Assembly: GCF_002099425.1 (NCBI RefSeq) | Contig: NW_018343954.1 | Span: 23,025,501-23,089,500, forward strand | DNA length: 64,000 bases | DNA from: Phascolarctos cinereus | Taxonomy: Eukaryota; Chordata; Mammalia; Diprotodontia; Phascolarctidae | Reading direction: 5' to 3' | In this document: in pieces, positions 23,075 to 33,944 of the stretch | How the letters are laid out: each line of letters starts with the position of its first letter | Numbering within the stretch: the first letter of the stretch is position 1 | Made by a program: the position numbers and the translations under genes | The notes under the pieces: generated by a model | What the model was told of the DNA's origin: nothing | Databases searched by the model: none | Seen by the model: the letters and a program-made list of their open reading frames with translations, nothing else

Positions 23075-23215
23075 GGTTGCTTGGGCCACTGAGAATTTAA
23101 GTGACTTGCCCAGGGTCACTCAGCCAATATGTACCCAAAGTGGAACTTGAACCAAGAAATTCACAACTGTATGACCAGATCTTTGTTCACCCAAACCATA
23201 TTGCCCCTCATTAAT
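23075..23215 (-). repeat. MIR-family relic
   Basis: AAGTGACTTGCCCAGGGTCA, then CAGCCAATATGT, GAACTTGAACCAAGAAATTC and a CATATTGCCCCTC end are the inverted-MIR block order. Confidence 0.65.
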
Positions 23216-24312
23216 ATTTTATCAGCTTTCAATATCTTAATCTGAATTATTTGCCATATTGGCTAGAAAAGAACAGAACCCTGGGGAAATGGGGTTCACA
23301 ACCAGTATGTTATAACAGAGGAAAAGAGAAAGAGATCAAGAATATAGAGCATACACAGAATACCACATCAGCGGGCTTTCAGTACATGACTAGAGGCAGT
23401 GAAAGAGGAATAGAGGGACAAAAAACCTAAATTCACTTATTTAACAAGGTTCTACTTTTTTCTAGTTTTCATTCTTGTCTTCCTCACTGTCCTCTCCTTT
23501 GTCCTTTTTTCCATTCTCTTTTTCTGGAAAGCATAGTATAAGCGTAGAAAGGTTCCTGACAGGGAGTCAGTTGCCATTGAAAATTTGTAAGAAGGCACAG
23601 AATTGAGGACTAAATGAGTGATAAAGGATTGCAGGTCCTATTGTGCTCACTGTCAATAAAGAGAAAAAGAATGAATGGCTAAAGAAGGGCTCTGAAATAT
23701 ATATTCCCATAGGTGAGAGTATATACCTGGGTCAGTGAAAAATTCCTCTATGTTCCAGGTCCTTATCTGCTCTCTCCCTCAACACTAAACTCCTTTTCAG
23801 GCCTTTTCACAATCCACAATCTCCCACTGATATTTGTTTAAATATTATAGTGTGTTTGGCACAATTTTTCCCTTTTATCAGTCTGGTCTAACTTTCACCA
23901 GTATGTGACATGCCAATGAAATTGTTGACACCATGACAGGCGAAGTATAAAGATTTTGAGGGTAAGGGAAATGTTAGCAATACCACCAAATATCTTTAAA
24001 GCTTTTCACATGTTCCCCTTATAAATTCCCTTTGCCTCTCAGCCCATTTGGCAAAATTTCCTCATTCTTAACATTGTCTTTTCATTGCAAACTTAGCAAA
24101 CATGAAAATGTCAATATGCAAAGAACAAGAAATATTATAGTATAAGAAACAAAGACCTTCAGCCTACTTTTTGTAGTTTCTACAGTTAAAACTAACTTTC
24201 AAAACTTGACATCATCAGGCAACCTACATATTGGATGACAGGTAGAAGCATATGCCTTCCTCGTTCTACATTCACTTGTCCAGTAATCTTGCCCACTCAC
24301 AGTCCAAACAAC

Positions 24313-24313
<1 letters not shown>
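23216..24313. other. Unique non-coding sequence
   Basis: About 1.1 kb with no recognised element or exon. Confidence 0.45.

Positions 24314-24363
<50 letters not shown>
24314..24363. repeat. (CA)n microsatellite
   Basis: About 24 uninterrupted CA units. Confidence 0.97.
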
Positions 24364-24364
<1 letters not shown>

Positions 24365-24466
24365 ATACTTCTCTTTCTCTCTATGGTTGCCATTACTTTA
24401 ACTAAAGATAGGATAAAATCTAAGATATCACTACAAGTATCAATATATTTTCAAAGCACCATCTGA

Positions 24467-24632
24467 GTGTTGTGTCACATGTCTGCAGCCCTGTTTACTG
24501 GAAAGGCTGAGCCTGATGGATCACTTAAGCTTAGGAGTTCTAAGATGCACTAGGGCTAAGTCCATTGGGTGTCCACACTAAGTCCCATACTATCTGGGAA
24601 TTTTTTGACAAAGGGAAATGGGACCTCTTGAA
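24467..24632 (+). pseudogene. 7SL (SRP) RNA pseudogene, 5' part
   Basis: This matches the order of vertebrate 7SL RNA. TGTCTGCAGCC corresponds to TGCCTGTAGTCC, and AAGGCTGAGCCTGATGGATC to GAGGCTGAGGCTGGAGGATC. CACTTAAGCTTAGGAGTTCT corresponds to GCTTGAGTCCAGGAGTTCT. TGGGTGTCCACACTAAGT corresponds to CGGGTGTCCGCACTAAGT, followed by a GGGACCTCTTG-like block. It covers roughly the first 170 of about 300 nt (5' Alu domain and start of the S domain) and lacks the rest. It is diverged, so it is not a functional signal-recognition-particle RNA. It ends about 10 bases before the start of an L1 5' UTR on the same strand (next entry). Confidence 0.85.
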
Positions 24633-25539
24633 AAAGGCATGACTGGAGCAAGCCACAATGGTGGAGTAAAAGCAGCGACTTGCTTGAGCTCTCCCCTAAA
24701 CCCCTCCAAATACCTGTAAAAATGGCTCTAAACAAATTCTAAAGCAGCAGAACGCACACAAAGACTGAGTGAAACAAATTTCCAGCCCAAGACAACCTGG
24801 ATGGTTAATGGGAAAGGTATATCATGCCAGGATGGGAAAGGAGTACAGTTTGGGGTGGGCACACATGCAAGCACACAGACCCCAGCAAACCTGGAGCAGA
24901 CCTCAAAGGACTGAATCAGAGGCAGCTATGGCAGTTTCCAGACTTGTCAAACCGTGAACACCAAAGACAACTTAGAAGGTCAGTGGAAAAAGTCTGTATC
25001 TGCAGTGAGAGAGAAGAGCAGTCTTAGCCCCAGTCCCCAAGAGCAGCCCCAGGGTGGCTGCTTCCTAAGCTTCCAGCCCACAGACTGAGGGGAAATTGAG
25101 TGGCTGATCAGAGGGGGATTGCAGGAATCTGTTTGCTGGTGCAGGATTCTCTTGCTTTGCTCATGCTTGGGTCTGGGTCACAGTTCTGGGTGGCAGTCCT
25201 GGGGCGAGGAAGAGCACTGGCATGGTGGAGCTTGTAGTGGTGGTGGAGAGAGAATCCTCTCCTCTTCCAAAGCAGAAAAGAGTGTTTGTGGACCAGAGCA
25301 CAGGCCAGGAAAGGAGTAAATACCTTACCCTTGATTGTACCACCTTAAAAGAACTGAAAATTTACAGGTCCCTAGAAATATCTCTAAAAACAACTACACA
25401 AAACTCCTGAAGCTTGGGACAGTACATTCTCCATACTGGAAGCAGACCCCTACCTTAACAAACAGTTTAAAACCCAAGTAATTGGCTGGGAAAATGAGCA
25501 AATTGCACAAAAAATAAAGTCAGACCATAGAATCTTTCT

Positions 25540-25791
25540 TTGATGATCAAAACATGCAACCAGAACAAGATGAGCAAAGTCAAATCTCCTACATCCAAAG
25601 CCTCCAAGCAAAATATGAATCAGTCCCAGGCCATGAAAGAGCTCAAAAAGGATTTCGAGAAGGAAGTAAGAGAAGTAGAAGAAAAACTGAGAGTGATGCA
25701 GGAAAATCATGAAAAACAAGTCAAGAGCTTGCTAAAGGAAACCCAAAAAAATGCTGAAGAAAATAGCACCTTAAAAAATAGCCTAACCTAA
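25540..25791 (+). pseudogene. L1 ORF1 N-terminal fragment (coiled coil)
   Basis: An open stretch of about 80 codons contains KMSKVKSPTSKASKQNMNQS, then QAMKELKKDFEKEVREVEEK and a run of heptads (KLRVMQENHEKQVKSLLKET) ending STLKNSLT. This is the N-terminal tail and trimerising coiled coil of marsupial L1 ORF1p, an RNA-binding protein of L1 particles. A stop then interrupts it. Related sequence continues in other frames to 26344 (for example KENCPDILEPGGKIQMER near 26230). Confidence 0.88.
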
Positions 25792-26051
25792 ATGGCAAAA
25801 GAGGTCCAAAAAGCCAATGAGGAGAAGAATGCCTTATAAAGCATAATTGGCCAAATGGAAAAAGAATTCTAAAAGCTTACTGAAGAAAGTACTTCCTTAA
25901 AAATTAGAATGGAGCAATTGAAAGGCAGTGACTTTATGGTAAATCAAGACACTGTAAAAACAAATTCAAAAGAATGAAAAAAATAGAAAACAATGTGAAA
26001 TATCTCATTGGAAAAACAACTGACCTGGAAAATAGATACAGAAGAGCCTAG

Positions 26052-26209
26052 ACATCATTTTTTTTGGTGAGGCAATCGGAGTTAAGTGACTTGCCCAGGG
26101 TCACACATCTAGTGAGTATCATGTGTCTGAGACCACATTTGAATTCAGGTCCTCCCCACTTCAGGGCCAGTGCTCTATTCACTGCACCACTTAACTGCCC
26201 CAACATCAT
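26052..26209 (-). mobile_element. Short tRNA-derived SINE inserted in L1 ORF1
   Basis: The SINE body (26059-26202) is inverted. A T-run is followed by TAAGTGACTTGCCCAGGGTC, CACATCTAGTGAGTATC, TTTGAATTCAGGTCCTCCC and finally GCACCACTTAACTGCCCC, the complement of the GGGGCAGTTAAGTGGTGC head. It is flanked by ACATCAT at 26052-26058 and 26203-26209. It postdates the L1 that contains it. Confidence 0.88.
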
Positions 26210-26352
26210 CTTTCAAGAAATTATCAAGGAAAACTGCCCTGATATTTTAGAACCAGGTGGCAAAATACAAATGGAAAGAATCCATGGATCACCTCCTGAA
26301 AGAGATCCCTAAAAGAAAACTCCTAGGAATATTATGGCTAAATTCCATCTGA

Positions 26353-26710
26353 TAATACCTCCCTTCTTATTTGTATAATCCTTTCCTTATTCATAGGTGA
26401 CTCCCAGGGTACCCACAGAAAAGGGGATGTGCTCTCAGATATGAAAGTGATGAGGAAAGCCATGGGCAAAAGAAGAGATAGATTAAAGGATCTGTTTAGA
26501 GACCTGCTCATCCACATGCATATTTCACTGCTACTGGGAATTATGAACGCTAAGGAGCAACTCAGCACTATCTCCTCAATGATACTGTAAAGTAATGAGA
26601 ACTTCATAGATATCAAAAGAGAGGTCCATAATAAGGAATGGATACTTTGTGTCCCCCAGAAAGAATGAAGAGAAGATTTCTCCTGATGGTTGAGAGGCTC
26701 AGGTATAAGA
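26353..26710. other. Unique non-coding sequence
   Basis: No repeat recognised. The 92-codon minus frame shows no domain or coding bias that I can identify. Confidence 0.4.
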
Positions 26711-26715
26711 TGTGT

Positions 26716-26754
<39 letters not shown>

Positions 26755-26774
26755 TGTGTGTGTATGTGTGTGTT
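26711..26774. repeat. (TG)n microsatellite
   Basis: TG repeats with three interruptions (TACG, TTTG, TATG). Confidence 0.96.
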
Positions 26775-26974
26775 TTGGTCAGGTTAAAGAAACTCGTCCT
26801 GTAATAGGTAATTTTTTTTTTGCCTAAGTGCTTGTTGGGTAGCTGAGAGTTCTTTAAGGCAGCAAAAAACAAATCATATACTGACTTTCAGAGGTTTTTT
26901 TTTTCCTCTTTAATTGCATGAGCCAGAGATATGTTGTGAGATATTGTCTCAAATTCTACCCAGATTTGTTTTCA

Positions 26975-27440
26975 ATACTTCTTGTTTGTCCCTTGTTTGA
27001 AGAGGACCAATGATATATTCAGTGATGTCTTAACTTGTGGATGAATTGGATTAAAGTGAGGCAGAGTTGCACAAAGTCATTGTCTTATGCTCTCTTCCAG
27101 AATTATCAAAGTCCAATGGTAGGACAAAAGTTGGACTACAGATGACCTGGGATGCAATGGATGACCTTGGCAACTTCAATACCTGACCAAGCTTTAAGCA
27201 CTCTACAGCACCTGCTTCAGCCACCTTCATGGCTGTTGGAACATACTATTCTCCTCCATCCATTCCACTGGAGGAAGTCTTCACATATTTGGGGTAGACA
27301 ACACCCTAAATCACTAGGCCTTTTAGTTATCCACAACATGATTTAGCCAGTCTGCCAAAATCCTTTATCAGGGGTTGGCTTCTGCGCATGCTTCAGCTTC
27401 TTGGAGCCGCAGGTGAGAGTTGGGTAAATGGTGGAGACCA
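26975..27440 (+). repeat. MAR1-like marsupial SINE/RTE-related repeat
   Basis: It opens TTCTTGTTTGTCCCTTGTTTGAAGAGGACCAATG and continues with GTGAATTGGATT-like, AAAGTGAGGCAGAG, CCAGAATTATCAAAGTCC and GATGACCTGGGATGCAATGG. This is the phrase order of a repeat common in marsupials that I know as MAR1 (name from memory). The distal GCAGGTGAGAGTTGGGTAAATGGTGGAGACC block also fits that family. Divergent. Confidence 0.6.
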
Positions 27441-28780
27441 AAGGTAGATGAGCATCTCTAAAAAAGACTTGGTGAGCCCTCATACTAGAGGTGCTAGTCC
27501 TCCTGGACCACCCCATATACTCTGATATTGTTTCTAATACTAGGGCCCAAATGACAGCTAGATAAAATTCAAAATGCCAACAATTTCCCTCTTTCTTCTC
27601 CCAAAGTGTCTGGGGGAAAGAGAACTGGTTAAATTTAGTAGCAATAAAACACTAGTCAAACTTACTTCAGTGCTTGAATGAATGGGCCAACTTTTTAACA
27701 GAATTGATCAACCAAATCCCTCATCAAAATAGTCATATACAAATATAGCAATGGATCACACCATCTGGCCTTACATTATGGCAAATTTTTGAAACAAGGC
27801 ATAAACTTTCCAATCATGTTTATATATTCACATACATATATCCATAATCCTGAAATACAAGGATTATGTTATATACTCAGTTTCCCCACATATCACTCCT
27901 ACTCAACATGCCACAGGATCTTGGGAAGCTGCACAAGATTTGTATGTGATTTTCCCCAGGAAATTTGGAATGAAGGAGAAACCTCATGAGGCTACTGAGG
28001 GAAAAAGAGGTAAGAAAGAGCCACCATTTATCTGGGAGACCAGCAGTCCCAAGGTGAATTGGGAAGAAATCAGGACACTACTGAAGAATTGTTTGAGCTC
28101 ATCTGTCCTCATTAGGGAGAAATTAGAAAGGCTGAAGTGCAAAAGGGAAACTAAGGACAGGTTTCCTATACACCCCTGACCTGAAACAAAGAAGATGGCA
28201 CGGAAGTCCCCAAATACCCATCCCTGATAAAAGATTGTTGAGGGAATGTCCCTGCCTTTTCAATAGAACATCACATGGTGACTGAACTGGAAACCAATGG
28301 TAGAATGTACTGGACCATTATAATGAGAAACTTATTGAGAGAAGTTAAGACTAAGAAAAGAATGTCAGCTGCCATGTTCTGTTATCTGGCAGGAATTTAA
28401 GGTACAATGAAATGTAGCACTTGATACATTTGGATGAGCAAACCTTTAGTGGGAAGCATATACCAAGAAGCTTTACCAAATAACAGAAATATAATGACCA
28501 CCCACTGTGTGATATGTGGCTGATGTTGAACTGGCTTTTGGCATTGATTTGTTCAGTGAAGGGTAATGTTTTCTTAATTGATTTAATTGACCTATAAGTA
28601 TACTTTTTCGATTATTGAGCTTTATGAGAAAAATACTTTGTAGCAAAATCCAAAATGTGCTTAAATGGGACATTATAAGATTAGTTTGTCAGGGCCTATG
28701 AACTTCAGATGAAGAAAAAAATTCTCCAAAGTATATACTGACTCTGGACTTTCATATCAGGTGTTATACCTATGTTTTAA
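27441..28780. other. Unique non-coding sequence
   Basis: 1.3 kb without a family I recognise. A frame of 79 codons at 27940-28179 (KRGKKEPPFIWETSSPKVNW) has no known motif. It could be an unrecognised repeat. Confidence 0.4.
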
Positions 28781-28784
28781 CAAA

Positions 28785-29250
28785 GCCAAAAGGTGAACAC
28801 AAAGGAGATGCCCGGCAATTAGGAAATGGTTACGAAATTGTGATATTAATTCAATGGAATATACTTCAACTGTAAGAATTACAAATGGCACTTGCACAGG
28901 AAACTAGAAAGAACTATATGATTTGATAAAGAATAAAGTATATACAATTAGGAGCACAATTTACACAAAGAACAGATTAAAACCAAAAGCAACTTTGAAA
29001 AACTTTAAAATACTGGTGAGCTAAATTACACACCTTGAGTCCAAAAGACTGGAGATGAACAAAACAACATGCCTCCTACCAGAGAGGTGAGGAAATTAAA
29101 GTCTACAGTGAAACATACATGACCAATGTGGGATTTTGCTTAGTTGCTCTATGTTTGTTTATTGTGAGTGAATTTTCTTTCAACAGCTGGAGGGGGGTGG
29201 GCAGTGAGAGGGAATGATATTAAATGTGTATACAATAAAACAAAATAAAA
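28785..29250 (+). mobile_element. 5'-truncated L1 3' end (older lineage)
   Basis: Plus-strand L1 tail. ORF2 C-terminal sequence starts with GGAGATGCCCGGCAATTAGG. The 3' UTR phrase CCTACCAGAGAGGTGAGG is followed by ACATACATGACCAATGTGGG and TTTGCTTAGTTGCTC, ending in an AATAAAACAAAATAAAA tail. The 3' UTR differs from that of the copies at 1.2, 10.3 and 37 kb, so it belongs to another L1 subfamily. Confidence 0.75.
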
Positions 29251-29820
29251 GTTATGGCAGGTAGGGGGAAGAATCACACATTTATGGTAATCAGTATGAA
29301 TAATATAATTATTAAAGACTCATATAGTGCCCAGTGGTTTTCTAAGTAAGGTCTAAAGGATAGAAAAGAAATGTGAGGCACAGGGTCTGCATTTGAAGAG
29401 CAGACAAGAGTTACACGTGAAACAATCAGGGAACAATATATGCAAATATTTAATCAAAGACCAAATTGTGAAGTTCAGACATACACACTGCAGTAGTTCA
29501 GAATAATCTCCATATGAAAAGACCAGGTAGCATTTCTGACTTTGTATCAGACTTTCACAATGATATGTTTTCCTTTCAGGAATGTCAGATGTGATATTTT
29601 GGATACTTATCAATTATTTTCAATAAAGTAACATTATCTTCCCATGAGCAAAAATGGGAAGATATAGAAATAGGTATAAGTTTAATTGGTAGCTTAAAAT
29701 GGGGAAGGGGAGCTAAGCTGCTCATTTCTTGCATTTCATTTTCCTGGACTGTGTCAAACCATAGCAGAACTTACCATGCTTCATTTTGTGATTTTGTCTG
29801 GTTAAAGGTTATAGTATTAA
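29251..29820. other. Unique non-coding sequence
   Basis: No feature recognised. Confidence 0.45.
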
Positions 29821-30092
29821 TATTTGGAGGGCAGCTAGGTGATGCAATAGAATGCTGGGCCTGGAGGCAGGAAGACTCATCTTCCTGAGTTCAAATTGGC
29901 CTTAGATACTTACTAGCTGTGTGACCCTGGGAAAGTCACTTAATCCTATTTGCCTCAGTTTCCTCATGTGTAAAATGAGCTGGAGAAGGAAATGCAAACC
30001 ATTACAATATCTTTATCAAGAAAACCCCAAATGGGGTCATGAAGAGTAGACACAACTAAAAATGACTAAATGATAACAACATGTATTTGGAG
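29821..30092 (+). mobile_element. tRNA-derived SINE with RTE-type tail
   Basis: Body 29830-30083. GGCAGCTAGGTGATGCAATA head, GAGTTCAAATTGGCC, TACTAGCTGTGTGACCCTGG, CCTCAGTTTCCTCATG, AATGAGCTGGAGAAGG and CCAAATGGGGTCATGAAGAG tail ending in AACAAC. TATTTGGAG at 29821-29829 and 30084-30092 is the TSD. Same family as 22038 and 63068. Confidence 0.9.
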
Positions 30093-30264
30093 AAACATTA
30101 AAACTCAGGGGCTTTGGTTTAGGTGGTTCCACAGCCAACAATTCAACCTGTATCATGTGGATGCCAAACCAGATAACTGTATCTTAACCTCCAGTGAAAG
30201 AAAGAGTGCTGACCAAAAGAGCTGTGAAAATTCCACTGTCCACCACTATTCTTCCAACATTTTT

Positions 30265-30640
30265 TAAGTGCTTGCTATGTTCCAAGCACTCTGCTAAGCA
30301 CCGAGAATACAAATACAAGGGGGAAAAAAAGACGGTTCCTGCCCTGGAGGAGCTTATATTTTTATACAAACTGAAAAGCCCAAGAGCGAGGAAGAAATTA
30401 AGGCAGCTAGTAGAGAAGCCTGGTGGAGAAAATCCAAAAGGTTAGGAGTACAACCTGGAATAGAATGAAGGCATGGCTGGTCTGGTTCAGTCCTCCTTAA
30501 AAGAGAGATTCTAAAATGAACCATTGAATCAGAGGAAGACTCCAAGGAAGCAAAAGGTATATTAATGTGTAAAGTCCAGAGGTGAAGTGAAATTCCAGAG
30601 TGAAGAGGATGCAATGGCCTGGTAGAGGAAATCGGGAGAG
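30265..30640 (+). repeat. Unassigned medium-copy repeat, copy 2
   Basis: Begins TAAGTGCTTGCTATGTTCC…AAGCACTCTGCTAAGCACCG…GACGGTTCCTGCCCTGGAGG. The same opening phrase in more decayed form starts the repeat at 9312. The remainder is too divergent to place. Confidence 0.45.
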
Positions 30641-30644
30641 GAAT

Positions 30645-30890
30645 GAGGCCATGGTCTGACAATTTTGGTGTATTATGTTCAGTTCTTTTTACCGTGTTCT
30701 AAAAAGGATATTGGCAAATTGAACATATTTAGAGCAGGGCGCCAGGATGGCTAAGGGATGTAAAACCATGTGAATTGAATAATGGATAAAGGAACTGGGG
30801 GATACTTAACATGGAAAAGACAATGAAACTACTATTGCTGTCTTCAAATGTCTGAAGGGTTAACATTCCACAGCTAGGTCCAGATTAGTA
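30645..30890 (+). repeat. L3 (CR1-clade LINE) relic
   Basis: TTATGTTCAGTTCTTTTTACC, then GATATTGGCAAATTGAACAT, GGGCGCCAGGATGGCTAAGG, AAAGGAACTGGGGGATACTT and TGCTGTCTTCAAATGTCTGA follow the well-known L3/CR1 order (…gtgttcagttctgggcacc…aaggaactgggg…ctgtcttcaagta). Confidence 0.85.
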
Positions 30891-31479
30891 TAAATAATGA
30901 ATAGCATGAAGTAGTCTCATGTATTAAAATCTGCACTATTTGAATAATTATTTATAAGATGGTAATTGGTTACAATCTAATAGAAATATGCAGCACAAAT
31001 TCAAATCATATGGCCACTTTATGGGATTCATTATTTACACAAATTGGGATCTAGCTATATTTTGTCTCTCTCCAGTAAGGGGAGAATTAGGACTAATGAG
31101 AAGTCACAATAAAGACGCAGATTTTGATTTAGTATAGAAAGTGCTCAAAAGGAACATAATGTCTTTAAGACATAATTTGATCTGTGATCCCATCAATTTT
31201 ACTCCATCAAATGATGCAACCTACAGAATATTAAGTCCTTTTAAATCCCGTGATTCTTCTTCGTGTCTTCCTAACATTCTCCCACAAGGCATCCACGTAA
31301 TTTGTTGAAGGCTTTCCTCCATATCTTATAAAATCACATGAAAAATCAGTACAGTACTCAGATCTATTAGTCTTCACTCACATTACATAATTAGGCCACT
31401 TCCTTTGTCAAACAGACCTCTCCTAGACAATATTTTATTCCATTTCAAGTATTTAAGCGATCATTGATAATATGCTCTT
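30891..31479. other. Unassigned sequence upstream of the ERV
   Basis: No repeat recognised. It may include the U3 part of the ERV 5' LTR, whose left edge I could not find. Confidence 0.4.
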
Positions 31480-31579
31480 GGAAAATGGACACTTCAGCTC
31501 AGATTCTTAACATCTAGCCACTGCTCAGACTTTTTACAATCTAGCCAACAGTTCACAGGTGCTCAGATTCCTTAAGAGT

Positions 31580-31710
31580 CTGGCCAATATGGTGGATCTT
31601 TAATAAACCTTGTCTTTGGCTGAAAGAAGGCTTGGGTCTAATTCTTTCAAGCAGGACCCGTGAGTCGTGATCTTAGGGTCGCAGCACCCCTAAACCTCTA
31701 GACCTTATCA
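31580..31710 (+). repeat. 5' LTR remnant (R-U5 end)
   Basis: Contains a polyadenylation signal AATAAA (near 31599) and ends …GACCTTATCA at 31710. About 95 bp of it align, in opposite orientation, with the end of the solo LTR at 32356-32460. They share GTGATCTTAGGGTCGCAGCA against GCGATCTTGGGGTCCCAGTA, and CTAGACC before the terminal CA. The U3 part is not recognisable. Confidence 0.6.
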
Positions 31711-31914
31711 TTCCCTGCACAGGGAAAAAACTCCAAGCTTTTCACCAGCCAAGGCTGGAAGGTGCCTAATAAGCCTCCTCCCTCCCCCAATCCCTCTCTT
31801 GCTTTGCAGTTTCCAAGCACCTTGCAAGGCTCGGCTTGGCAGTGTTTTTCAAGCCTGACCTCTCAGGTGCTTGAATCAGACAGCTACAAGGCTGTCTCCA
31901 ACTCACTCTGACTC

Positions 31915-32355
31915 TCATAGGCTTTCAGTCCAGTGATACTGTTTGATTAAGGACCTAGGCACACTTCCAGACTCCCTATCTGGAAGCTTAGGCCCAATCC
32001 TCTCAATTCTCTCAGCTCTAGTACTTAAGGTACTTCTTTGGGCTTTTTTTATTTGTTTCCTGAAGCTTATTCCCAAATCCTCCTTTAAGGAAGGAGGGAC
32101 TCCTACCCATGCCCTCAAAGAGTCAATTCTCTTCAATTCTCGAATGTTCACCTTTAGGCTGTCTTTTACAAAATTGGGGAAAATTTAGATTCTCTAGAGA
32201 ACCTAAAAAGGAAAGGCTGTTGTTCTTTTGCAACACCATTTGGCCTCACTATCACCTGGAAAATTTCGAGGCATGGCCCATTTTGGGGTCATTACAGCAA
32301 AATACTATCTCAGAGTTAGAAAGATATTGTCTCAGAGAAGGAAAATGAGTGGAGA
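31915..32355 (+). pseudogene. ERV gag matrix-region fossil
   Basis: A frame at 32109-32348 shows a matrix-type signature of class I ERVs. It contains SPLGCLLQNWGKF, then RLLFFCNTIWPHYHLENFEA, followed by a WPILGS and a CLREGK-like ending. This region normally targets Gag to the membrane. It is a fossil and is interrupted downstream by the solo LTR insertion. Confidence 0.75.
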
Positions 32356-32891
32356 TGAAGAGGTCTAGGACTTTCGGGGTACTGGGACCCCAAGATCGCA
32401 GTACCGGGCCCTGATGAATGAATTCAACTCAAATCTTCTTCAGCCCGTAAGGATGACCGGGCATGAGAGGTTCTCAGCCTTTTGAGCGTGAGATTCTCAG
32501 AATCTGAATGAGGGCCAAGGTGGATCTTAAATACTAAAGTAACTTTGGGTGGCCAGAGAAGGGGGTTGGGAAAAGGGTCTAGGTAAGAATTCTAATTGGG
32601 GAGGTCAGAGAGATTGAATAGACAATGGGAATAGATAATGGAGGGAACAGGAAGGCCGAAGTTTGAAAGGCATCGGCACAAAACCAAAGTTGGGCCAGGA
32701 CTTTCAAAAGGAGATAAGGGGAGTTGATAAGGAAGGCCTTTCTGGGGCCTATAGACAAAAGGGAGACAGATCTGAATAAGATTGAAAGGTAAGGCTAAGG
32801 CTTTCAAAGGGAGATGAGAGTCTGGGGCCTGTGAATCAGATTCCCTTTGGGGCAAAGGGCAAAGATCTTGGCTTGGGCCCCGCCCCCATCA
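32356..32891 (-). mobile_element. Solo LTR inserted in reverse inside ERV gag
   Basis: A 536-bp LTR begins TGAAGAGG and ends CCCCATCA on the plus strand, so in its own sense it runs TGATGGGG…CCTCTTCA with the canonical TG…CA ends. It is flanked by the 4-bp duplication GAGA (32352-32355 and 32892-32895), the size typical of gammaretrovirus-like integrases. Gag matrix sequence lies on its left and the next gag segment (EIPYKM…) on its right. It contains a TATA-like TATTTAAG in its sense strand. Its internal region was lost, presumably by LTR-LTR recombination. It is younger than the host provirus. Confidence 0.78.
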
Positions 32892-32895
32892 GAGA

Positions 32896-33932
32896 TTCCC
32901 TACAAAATGACTTTTGTCAAACTTTCTCATGACCCTATTCTCAGAAAAGATTGTACAATGCTCATAGCTAAAGCTACCCCACAAATAGGGAATGGGAATC
33001 AACTAGACTTTTTTGATGACCCTCTTATGGCCCCTAATGCTAGAGCACCCCCCTCTTGCCATCCTCTGTTAACACCTTCCCAGCTCCTATCTCACCCCAT
33101 TCTCCCCTGGCCTCCCCTGTTTCCCATGGTTTACCTTCCCTTTTCCTTTAGCCCACCTCCCTTTGTACCCTGCCTTGGTGAACACCTTCCATGTATCCTA
33201 CCCTGCCTTTCTTCCCCAGACCCCTGCTTTGGAGGCAACCCCTACTTAGATTTTGGACAAGAACCTTGCCTCAGCACCTCCTCCCCAGGCCCTTTACCCT
33301 GAGGCAAGAATTACTCAGGCCCCAGTATTGGTGATATCTCCTCCCCGACCCCTTCTCCTCCTCTGGTGCCAGTTGATCTCAACCCTTGCCAGCTGGATCC
33401 CCTGTTCAACCAGCATTCCCCAGTCCCTCACTCACAAGAAGTGGGACTTCCTATCTCCCTTCTTTCCTAGCCGCAGTTCCCACAGCGCCTTCAGGGCTTT
33501 TTTCCCTGAGCAAAATTCCTGTCTTGCCTAATGGGACAATTAGGGTACATGTTCCTTTCTCCATTTCAGACTTCTTTCAAGTCAAAGAGAAACAGGGGTG
33601 ATACTAAGAAGGTCTCCGAAGTTACTGAGGGCTTTAGGGACATGTCCCTACAATTAAAGCTTTCTTGGGGTGGTTTGCATATCCTCTTCTCCACCTGTTG
33701 TACCACTGAAAAGAAGAGGATAATCTGGGAACAAGCCCAAAAACTTAGGAATCACTTGGCTAGCAATGTCCCCACAAAATACGTCCCAGGAACAGCTGCT
33801 GTTCCCACTATTGACTCAGGATGGGATTATCAGAAGAGTAAGAAGAGGGGAAAGAGAGACTATATGGTAATTTGCCTGCTAGAAGGCCTAAGAACTGAAT
33901 TTCAAAAGCAAGCAAGTTTTAAAAAAAATTAA
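32896..33932 (+). pseudogene. ERV gag proline-rich and capsid fossil
   Basis: A proline-rich stretch (about 33.0-33.5 kb, PPSCHPLLTPSQLLSHPILP) precedes a capsid region (33531-33932). The capsid region has the class I ERV features VPFSISDFFQVKEKQG, a later TEGFRDMSLQLKLSWGGL and RDYMVICLLEGLR. The family product forms the virion shell. Broken and non-functional. Confidence 0.75.
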
Positions 33933-33944
33933 GGAAATTACTTA

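Larger units (their letters stand above)
24643..26344 (+). mobile_element. L1 5' portion (5' UTR and ORF1), 3' end missing
   Basis: A plus-strand L1 starting at its 5' terminus (GAGCAAGCCACAATGGTGG). It continues through the 5' UTR (24.64-25.53 kb) into ORF1, which stops abruptly in the C-terminal domain at about 26344, after PERDP and NIMAKFH-like sequence. Nothing of ORF2 follows. CCATCTGA occurs just before the 7SL piece (24459-24466) and right after the L1 (26345-26352), so 7SL plus L1 may be one insertion. No A-tail is visible at the 3' side. A SINE at 26059-26202 lies within it. Confidence 0.8.

Noticed and set aside
24467-24632. Functional 7SL RNA gene
   Set aside because: Only the 5' part is present, with many differences in conserved stems, and it abuts an L1, so it is a pseudogene.
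27940-28179. Lysine-rich frame considered as an exon
   Set aside because: No splice-site context, domain or codon pattern that I could recognise.
31617-32460. Inverted repeat that could be a large hairpin
   Set aside because: Better explained by two related LTR ends in opposite orientation (host ERV and inserted solo LTR).
32847-33302. Frame starting MGQ, reminiscent of a retroviral Gag start
   Set aside because: Its first codons lie inside the inserted solo LTR, so the resemblance is coincidental. Only the part after 32896 is gag-derived.
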